Assembly: GCA_017552965.1 (NCBI GenBank)
Contig: JAFZNQ010000018.1
Coordinates: 1-37,688, forward strand
Length of the DNA stretch: 37,688 nt
Direction of reading: 5' to 3'
Origin: Abditibacteriota bacterium
GTDB lineage: Bacteria > Armatimonadota > UBA5829
The translations under genes were made by a program, and so were the position numbers. Positions 33,037-37,688 of the stretch are shown here, piece after piece (the first letter of the stretch is position 1; each line of letters begins with the position of its first letter). The notes beneath the pieces were generated by a model. The model saw only the letters and a list, made by a program, of their open reading frames with translations. It searched no databases and was not told the DNA's origin.

Positions 33037-33045
33037 TGGTATAAT
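33037..33045 (+). promoter_or_regulatory. extended -10 promoter for the mla operon
   Basis: TGGTATAAT followed by a second overlapping TATAAT-like box; no clear -35. It lies 27 bases before the mlaE start. Confidence 0.6.
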
Positions 33046-33071
33046 ATAATCATAAGGAACTCGAGTTTACC

Positions 33072-33881
33072 ATGAGAATAGGAAAGCGAATCAAGACAGC
33101 GACCAAGGCTCCGGTCCGCTTTGGGGGCTCCGTCAGAAGGTTTTTTGAGCTGCTGGGCGAGAGCTTCATCATCATATGGCAGGTGCTCGGCTACGTGGTC
33201 CGCGGCAGGGTGAACCTGCGGGACGCCGTGAACCAGATGTGCTTTATGGGCGTGGAGAGCCTGGTCATCATCCTCATCACCGTGGCCTTTTCGTCGGCGG
33301 TCATCGCCCTGTATCTGGCGCAGATCATCACGGGCTGGGGCTTCGGGTCCTACACGGGCTCTGTCATAGGCCTGGCCATTACCAGAGAGATCGCCCCGGT
33401 GCTGTGCGGAGTGGTGCTGTCGGCAAGGGTGGCCAGCTCCATCGGAGCCGAGATAGGCAGCATGGTGGTCACTGAGCAGATAGACGCCCTGAAGACCCTG
33501 TCGGTGGATCCCATCGAATATCTGGTGGTCCCCAAGGTGGTGGCCGCCGTGATCATGCTTCCCTTGGTGGGGATACTGGCGGATGCCGTGGGCATAGGCT
33601 CCGGATATCTGGTGGCCTGCGCCAACGGAGTCAGCGGAGGCGGCTTTATGGCGGCCTGCCAGTCCTTTACCCATATGTCCGATCTGATCAACGGCCTGAT
33701 CAAATGCGTGGTGTTCGGCCTGGCCGTGGCAGTCATAGGCTCCCAGCAGGGGCTCCGCACCAGAGGCGGCGCCGTGGGAGTAGGCGAGGCTACCACCAAC
33801 TCGGTGGTGATCAGCATAGTGGTGGTGTATATCACCAATTTTCTCATGACCTACGTGATGTTCGGAGGCAAGGGGATATGA
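33072..33881 (+). CDS. mlaE: MlaE-family lipid ABC transporter permease
   Basis: A 269-residue integral membrane protein of the MlaE/YrbE family, the permease of MCE lipid transporters that move phospholipids between inner and outer membranes. An amphipathic N-terminal helix (about 20-45, RRFFELLGESFIIIWQVLGY) is followed by five or so membrane segments. The conserved block GLAITREIAPVLCGVVLSARVASSIGAEIGSM, quoted here in pieces, contains the EIxP coupling helix that contacts the ATPase, and TEQIDALKTLSVDP follows. The stop overlaps the mlaF ATG (ATGA), so they are translationally coupled. First gene of an mlaEFD operon with an extended -10 promoter; the best GAG is seven bases before the start codon. 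Confidence 0.95.
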   Translation: MRIGKRIKTATKAPVRFGGSVRRFFELLGESFIIIWQVLGYVVRGRVNLRDAVNQMCFMGVESLVIILITVAFSSAVIALYLAQIITGWGFGSYTGSVIGLAITREIAPVLCGVVLSARVASSIGAEIGSMVVTEQIDALKTLSVDPIEYLVVPKVVAAVIMLPLVGILADAVGIGSGYLVACANGVSGGGFMAACQSFTHMSDLINGLIKCVVFGLAVAVIGSQQGLRTRGGAVGVGEATTNSVVISIVVVYITNFLMTYVMFGGKGI

Positions 33882-34624
33882 TAGAGCTCAGAGACGTCCA
33901 CCTTTCCTTTGGCGACAAGCACGTGCTGAAGGGGGTATCCTTCGGTATAGATTCGGGGAAGACCCTGGCCATCATAGGCACCTCCGGCGCAGGCAAATCC
34001 ACCGTGCTCAAATGCATCTGCGGGCTGGTGAGGCCCCAGTCGGGCAGCATACTCATAGACGGCCTGGACGTGATGACGGCCGACGACAAGACCCTGAAAA
34101 GCATCCGCGCCAAGCTGGGCATGGTGTTTCAGTATTCCGCCCTGTTTGACTATCTCACCGTGTATGACAACGTGGCCTTCGGGCTGAGAAAGCACACCTC
34201 TCTCACCGAAGCGGAGATCAGGGACAAGGTGGCAGAGGCCCTTAGCATGGTGAATCTGTCCCACACCATGGAGATGATGCCCAGCGAGCTGTCGGGAGGC
34301 ATGAAAAAGAGAGTGGCTCTCGCCAGGAGCCTGGTGCTGGAGCCGGCCTTTTTGCTCTACGACGAGCCCACCTCGGGCCTGGACCCCATTACCACAGCAG
34401 CCACCAACAAGCTGATCAATATGGGCCGGGACCTGGGCAAGACCAGTCTGGTGGTGACTCACGACATACCCACCATCAACTCGGTGGCTGACAAGATAGT
34501 CTTCATTCACTCCGGGACCGTGATATACGAAGGCTTGTATGACGATATGATAAACAGCGACAATCCCTACGTGGTCCAGTTTATGAACGGACGGACCCAG
34601 GGACCCATCGCAACTATAGGATGA
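33878..34624 (+). CDS. mlaF: MlaF-family lipid ABC transporter ATPase
   Basis: A 248-residue ABC ATPase. Walker A is GTSGAGKST, the Q-loop lies in MVFQYSALFDYLTVYDNV, the signature is LSGGMKKRVALARSL, Walker B is FLLYDEPTSGLDP, and the switch histidine is in VVTHDI. The FQYSALFDYLTV context is the one typical of MlaF/Ttg2A proteins. It powers lipid movement through MlaE and the MCE protein. The start is the ATG within ATGA overlapping the mlaE stop, preceded by AAGGGG; the frame is open further upstream inside mlaE but without support. mlaD begins four bases after its stop. Confidence 0.95.
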   Translation: MIELRDVHLSFGDKHVLKGVSFGIDSGKTLAIIGTSGAGKSTVLKCICGLVRPQSGSILIDGLDVMTADDKTLKSIRAKLGMVFQYSALFDYLTVYDNVAFGLRKHTSLTEAEIRDKVAEALSMVNLSHTMEMMPSELSGGMKKRVALARSLVLEPAFLLYDEPTSGLDPITTAATNKLINMGRDLGKTSLVVTHDIPTINSVADKIVFIHSGTVIYEGLYDDMINSDNPYVVQFMNGRTQGPIATIG

Positions 34625-34628
34625 GAGT

Positions 34629-36050
34629 ATGACAAAGGAAATCAAGGTCGGTCTTCTGGTGGCGGCAAGCATACTCGTGTTTTGCCTGCTGTATGCCTTT
34701 CTCGACGAGATAAAGGTGCGGACCAACACGTATGAGATATGCACCTATTTTGACACGGTGGAAAAGATAGACAAGGGCGCCCAGGTGCGCTTGTCCGGCT
34801 TCAAGGTGGGAGCCGTGACCGGCATCGAGCTCACGGAGAACCTCAAGGCCAAGATCACCATGAAGATAGACCGCAAGATCAATATACCTGTGGACTCGGA
34901 CTGCCTGGCCACCTCGGGAGCCATCATAGGCGAGATCTTCATCAAGATCAACCCCGGCACTTCCACCAAGTATCTGGCCGACGGCGACACCATCAAGGCC
35001 AGCACCAAGGTGAACTTTGACGAGGTCACGGACAACGTGAACAACCTGCTGAAGGTCACCGAGGAGTCCATGAGCAAGGTGAACGAGATCCTGTCCCACA
35101 AGGGGGCCATCATCAACTCTCTGGAAAACATCAACGTCATCACCAAGCGGGTGGACGAGCTGACGGAGCAGGTCAACGAGATAGTCAAGGCCTCCAGAAT
35201 GGACATATCGGGCACTATCAGCAATATCAACGCGGCTTCGGCCAGCGCTTCCAGAATAGCGGACAACATCGACCGCTTCGTGTCCTCCGACGCTCTGCCC
35301 GAGGTCAAGGGCGCCCTTGCCGACGCCGGCGACTCCATGAAGATCCTGAAGGATACGGTGGCCAACGTGCAGGTGATAGTGGCCACGGTAGGCGACCAGG
35401 CGGGCAGCCTGAAGAACATCATGGACAAGGCCGATTCCATCCTGGCCAAGATAGACTATACCACCATCCAGGCGCAGCAGCTCATAGGCAACCTGAACGA
35501 AGCCTCCGAGTCTGTGAAGGACGTGGCCACGGATGAAGAGCTGAAAAGGAATATCAGCGAGACTGCGGAGAATATCAGAGAGACCACCCAGCAGGCCAAG
35601 GAGCTGGTGACCGCCCTCAACAAGCGTTTCGGCGGCATCGCCTCCGGCGAGAAGATAGAGGCCAAGCCTCAGGCAGACGCCTATTACAATCCCGACAAGG
35701 ACACCTTTACCCTGGACGCCTACGTGGACGTCATGAAGGGGAAAAACGGAGGCCGCATAGGCTTGTATGACCTGGGCGAGAGCAACAAGTTCACCCTGAT
35801 GTACAACCGCAGGCTGTCCGACAGCTCCCTGCTGCGGGGCGGGCTCTTCCGCAGCAAGCTGGGGATAGGCTATGACTATACCTCGGGCAAGGCTGGCCTG
35901 TCCGCAGACCTGTATCGGCCCAACGATCCCTATCTGTTCGTGAGAGGCAAGTATAGGCTGAACAAAAATCTGTCTCTGATGGTGGGAGCGGAGGACCTGC
36001 TGCACAAGGAAAACAGAAAGCCGGTCTTCGGACTGTCGCTGAGCTACTGA
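34629..36050 (+). CDS. mlaD: MlaD-type MCE protein with coiled-coil and C-terminal beta-barrel-like region
   Basis: A 473-residue MCE protein, far longer than E. coli MlaD (about 180). Residues 7-24 are an inner-membrane anchor. One MCE domain occupies about 36-120 (VRLSGFKVGAVTGIEL, then ATSGAIIGEIFIKINPG). A long helical, coiled-coil-like stretch rich in Ala, Asn and Glu runs from about 120 to 345. The last 115 residues (FTLDAYVDVMKG to the end) alternate hydrophobic and polar residues as in outer-membrane strands, and the protein ends GLSLSY with a terminal aromatic. This is the architecture described for Veillonella parvula MlaD, where it spans the envelope without separate MlaA or MlaC. 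Third gene of mlaEFD; a terminator follows 11 bases after the stop. Confidence 0.9.
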   Translation: MTKEIKVGLLVAASILVFCLLYAFLDEIKVRTNTYEICTYFDTVEKIDKGAQVRLSGFKVGAVTGIELTENLKAKITMKIDRKINIPVDSDCLATSGAIIGEIFIKINPGTSTKYLADGDTIKASTKVNFDEVTDNVNNLLKVTEESMSKVNEILSHKGAIINSLENINVITKRVDELTEQVNEIVKASRMDISGTISNINAASASASRIADNIDRFVSSDALPEVKGALADAGDSMKILKDTVANVQVIVATVGDQAGSLKNIMDKADSILAKIDYTTIQAQQLIGNLNEASESVKDVATDEELKRNISETAENIRETTQQAKELVTALNKRFGGIASGEKIEAKPQADAYYNPDKDTFTLDAYVDVMKGKNGGRIGLYDLGESNKFTLMYNRRLSDSSLLRGGLFRSKLGIGYDYTSGKAGLSADLYRPNDPYLFVRGKYRLNKNLSLMVGAEDLLHKENRKPVFGLSLSY

Positions 36051-36060
36051 CCCGCAGAAA

Positions 36061-36097
36061 AAAGCCCCTGCGAGCAAGTCGCCGGGGGCTTTGTTTG
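36061..36097 (+). terminator. intrinsic terminator after mlaD
   Basis: AAAGCCCC (36061-36068) pairs with GGGGCTTT (36085-36092), with an inner GCGA/TCGC stem, followed by TTTGTTT. It separates the mla operon from rplI. Confidence 0.85.
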
Positions 36098-36100
36098 CAG

Positions 36101-36111
36101 TAAAATATAAC
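36101..36111 (+). promoter_or_regulatory. possible -10 region for rplI-dnaB
   Basis: Overlapping TAAAAT and TATAAC boxes about 25 bases before rplI, just after the mla terminator. No recognisable -35, so this is tentative. Confidence 0.35.
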
Positions 36112-36132
36112 GATCAAAAAGGACGGTGTAAT

Positions 36133-36585
36133 ATGAAAGTTTTGCTGTTGAAGGACGTGAAGAATCTGGGCTCTGCCAACGAAGTGGCAGAGGTGTCGGA
36201 GGGATACGCCAGGAATATGCTCATCCCTCAGAAGCTGGCCGTGCCCGCCACTCCCGCCATACTGGCAGACGTGAAAAAGAGGCACGATGCCGCCGAGGCC
36301 AGAGAAGCCAAAGCCAGAGCCGAGGCAGTGGCCCTGAAGGAAAAGCTGGGGACAAAGCGTATAGTGGTCAAGGCAAAGGCCGGCAGCGAGGGCAAGCTCT
36401 ACGGAGCAGTGACCGCCGCCGAGGTGGCCGAGGCCATAGACAAGGCCTTTGACGTGGAGCTGGACAGGAAAAAGGTCTCTCTCAACGAGAGCGTGAAGCA
36501 TCTGGGCATACACACGGCCCACATCAGGCTCCATGCCGGCGTGTCCGCGGATATATCCTTTGAAGTGGTGGCGGAGGAAGAATAG
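36133..36585 (+). CDS. rplI: 50S ribosomal protein bL9
   Basis: A 150-residue bL9. MKVLLLKDVKNLGSANEVAEV, quoted at its family limit, is the rRNA-binding N-terminal domain, followed by GYARNMLIPQKLAVPAT. The long connecting helix (about 45-75, KKRHDAAEAREAKARAEAV) and the C-terminal domain with GKLYGAVTAAEVAEAI are as in other bL9 proteins. Length is normal. The ATG at 36133 has AAGGACGG upstream. The stop codon TAG overlaps the GTG start of dnaB by one base, a compact form of the common rplI-dnaB arrangement. The usual upstream partners rpsF, ssb and rpsR are absent; the mla operon lies there instead. Confidence 0.96.
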   Translation: MKVLLLKDVKNLGSANEVAEVSEGYARNMLIPQKLAVPATPAILADVKKRHDAAEAREAKARAEAVALKEKLGTKRIVVKAKAGSEGKLYGAVTAAEVAEAIDKAFDVELDRKKVSLNESVKHLGIHTAHIRLHAGVSADISFEVVAEEE

Positions 36586-37688
36586 TGGCTGCTGCCGATC
36601 CGAGGGTACCTCCCCAAAACCTGGATGCCGAGCGGGCGGTGCTGGGCTGCATGCTCATGTCTGCCAAGGCTTGTGACGAGGCCGTGGTGCGTCTTGCCAC
36701 GGCGGACTTTTATCGTCCGGAGCACCAGGCCGTGTTTGAGGCCCTCAAGGCTCTCATGCAGGACCGAACACCGGTAGATCTTATCAGCGTGACCGAGGAG
36801 CTGCGCCGGGAAGGACATCTGGAAAAGGTGGGCGGCGCAGAGTACCTGACGGTGCTGTACGAATCGGTGGCAGTGGCAGACAATCTGGACTACTATGCCG
36901 GAGTGGTGGCGGACAAAGCCAATCTGAGGCGGCTCATCAACGCAGGTACGGAGATAGTGACCCAGGCCTTTGCTCAGGAAAAGAGCTCGGAGGAGGTCAC
37001 AGAGACTGCGGAAAAGCTGATATTCGACATAGCCCAGAAGAAGAACGAGGACACCCTGCTGGGCATACGGGATATCACCACCAGATTTTATCGTTTTCTC
37101 CAGGAGCGCAACACCGTGGATTTCAGCCGGCGGGGCGTGCTGACGGGCTTCACGGAGCTGGACGAAGTGACCAGCGGCCTGCAGCCCGCGAACCTGGTGA
37201 TAGTGGCGGGCCGTCCCGGTATGGGCAAGACGGCCTTTGCCCTGAACATAGCCCTGCACGCGGCTCTGAGGGAAGAAAAGACTGTGGCCATATTCAGCCT
37301 GGAGATGAGCACCGAGGACGTGTATCAGAGGTTCATAGCGTCGGAGATGGAGATGGAGATGAAGGATCTCCGCAACGCAAGGCTGACGGACACCCAGTGG
37401 GACAAGATCAATGAGATCAGCGAAGAGCTGCACAACGCCGACAACATCTACATAGACGACAGCGGCCAGCAGTCCAATCTGAGCATACTGGCCAAATGCC
37501 GCAGAGTGGTGGCGGACAGGGCTGCGGAAAACAAGAAGAAGCTGGATCTCATCGTGATAGACTACCTGCAGCTGATGCAGTCCGAGAACCGGCGGGCGGA
37601 AAACAGGAACCAGGAGATCAGCGAGATAGTCCGGGGGCTCAAGCTCCTGGCCAAGGAAATGGACTGTCCGGTGATGGCTCTGTCTCAG
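36585..37688 (+). CDS. dnaB: replicative DNA helicase DnaB, 5' part
   Basis: The first 368 codons of DnaB, cut by the window end. It begins with GTG overlapping the rplI stop (TAGTG), with GGAGGAAG six bases before. The N-terminal domain starts PPQNLDAERAVLGCML and contains DLISVTEELRREG; the linker helix follows; the RecA-like ATPase domain shows Walker A GRPGMGKT (G209 to T216), FSLEMSTEDVYQR, and Walker B LIVIDYLQLM, ending at ALSQ. DnaB is the ring helicase at the replication fork. No intein is seen in Walker A or up to ALSQ, the common insertion sites being partly covered. The 3' end, including the arginine finger region, lies outside. Confidence 0.96.
   Translation, partial: MAAADPRVPPQNLDAERAVLGCMLMSAKACDEAVVRLATADFYRPEHQAVFEALKALMQDRTPVDLISVTEELRREGHLEKVGGAEYLTVLYESVAVADNLDYYAGVVADKANLRRLINAGTEIVTQAFAQEKSSEEVTETAEKLIFDIAQKKNEDTLLGIRDITTRFYRFLQERNTVDFSRRGVLTGFTELDEVTSGLQPANLVIVAGRPGMGKTAFALNIALHAALREEKTVAIFSLEMSTEDVYQRFIASEMEMEMKDLRNARLTDTQWDKINEISEELHNADNIYIDDSGQQSNLSILAKCRRVVADRAAENKKKLDLIVIDYLQLMQSENRRAENRNQEISEIVRGLKLLAKEMDCPVMALSQ

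Noticed and set aside
31782-33674. Long minus-strand open frame across the GH36-like gene and mlaE
   Set aside because: It spans two well-supported plus-strand genes and the promoter between them, and its translation is low-complexity without domains.

Overview
The window is bacterial chromosomal DNA and fairly GC-rich by eye. It carries housekeeping genes (recO, gapA, pgk, rsmG, a fused ispD-ispF, rplI, dnaB, a tRNA-Thr) mixed with genes for plant-polysaccharide breakdown. Several proteins begin with signal peptides, and an MlaE-MlaF-MlaD lipid-transport operon encodes an MlaD with an outer-membrane-like beta-strand tail, so the cell is almost certainly diderm. The IspDF fusion, an archaeal-type phosphoglycerate mutase, a YacL-like PIN/TRAM protein, the minimal MlaEFD set and the many glycosidases suggest a gut or rumen diderm of the Terrabacteria type (Armatimonadota/Abditibacteriota-like). 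That placement is a low-confidence guess. I see no phage, insertion sequence, plasmid gene or CRISPR array.

Layout. 1-1163: the 3' end of an FGGY sugar kinase, a small membrane protein and a strong terminator. 1184-3404 (minus): larC and hydE, two metallocofactor genes. 3521-4264: recO, divergent from larC. 4321-8253: three tandem, clearly duplicated GQSN-type (SASA/CE6-like) carbohydrate esterases, the third with an extra N-terminal domain. 8352-9428: a Gfo/Idh/MocA oxidoreductase behind a consensus promoter flanked by inverted repeats. It converges on a minus-strand pair (HD-GYP phosphodiesterase, then a ROK sugar kinase). 12836-17718: a sirtuin and two paralogous GH3 glycosidases, one cytoplasmic and one secreted. 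17852-20147: gapA and pgk. 20198-24331: rsmG, a GNAT acetyltransferase, a nitroreductase and a secreted GH127 beta-L-arabinofuranosidase. 24482-28545 (minus): an operon running PIN/TRAM protein, ispDF, SGNH hydrolase, apgM. 28641-30310 (minus): tRNA-Thr, a YfcE-like phosphoesterase and a Clp1/Grc3-like polynucleotide kinase. 30438-33014: a secreted GH36-like alpha-galactosidase with an NPCBM domain. 33072-36050: mlaE, mlaF, mlaD. 36133-37688: rplI and dnaB, which runs off the end.

How it fits together. Deacetylation (three esterases), side-chain removal (GH127, GH36) and backbone or oligosaccharide cleavage (GH3 pair) form a hemicellulose-degrading set. The FGGY and ROK kinases and the Gfo/Idh dehydrogenase could feed the released sugars to glycolysis (gapA, pgk, apgM). 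The genes are dispersed rather than in one polysaccharide-utilization locus, and no sugar transporter or SusCD pair is present.

The observations I find most worth following up are the MlaD-barrel fusion, the HD-GYP protein with a transporter-like membrane domain, the bacterial Clp1-like kinase beside a tRNA gene, the cysteine-rich tail on GAPDH, and start codons placed directly against hairpins. No wholly new multi-gene system is evident.
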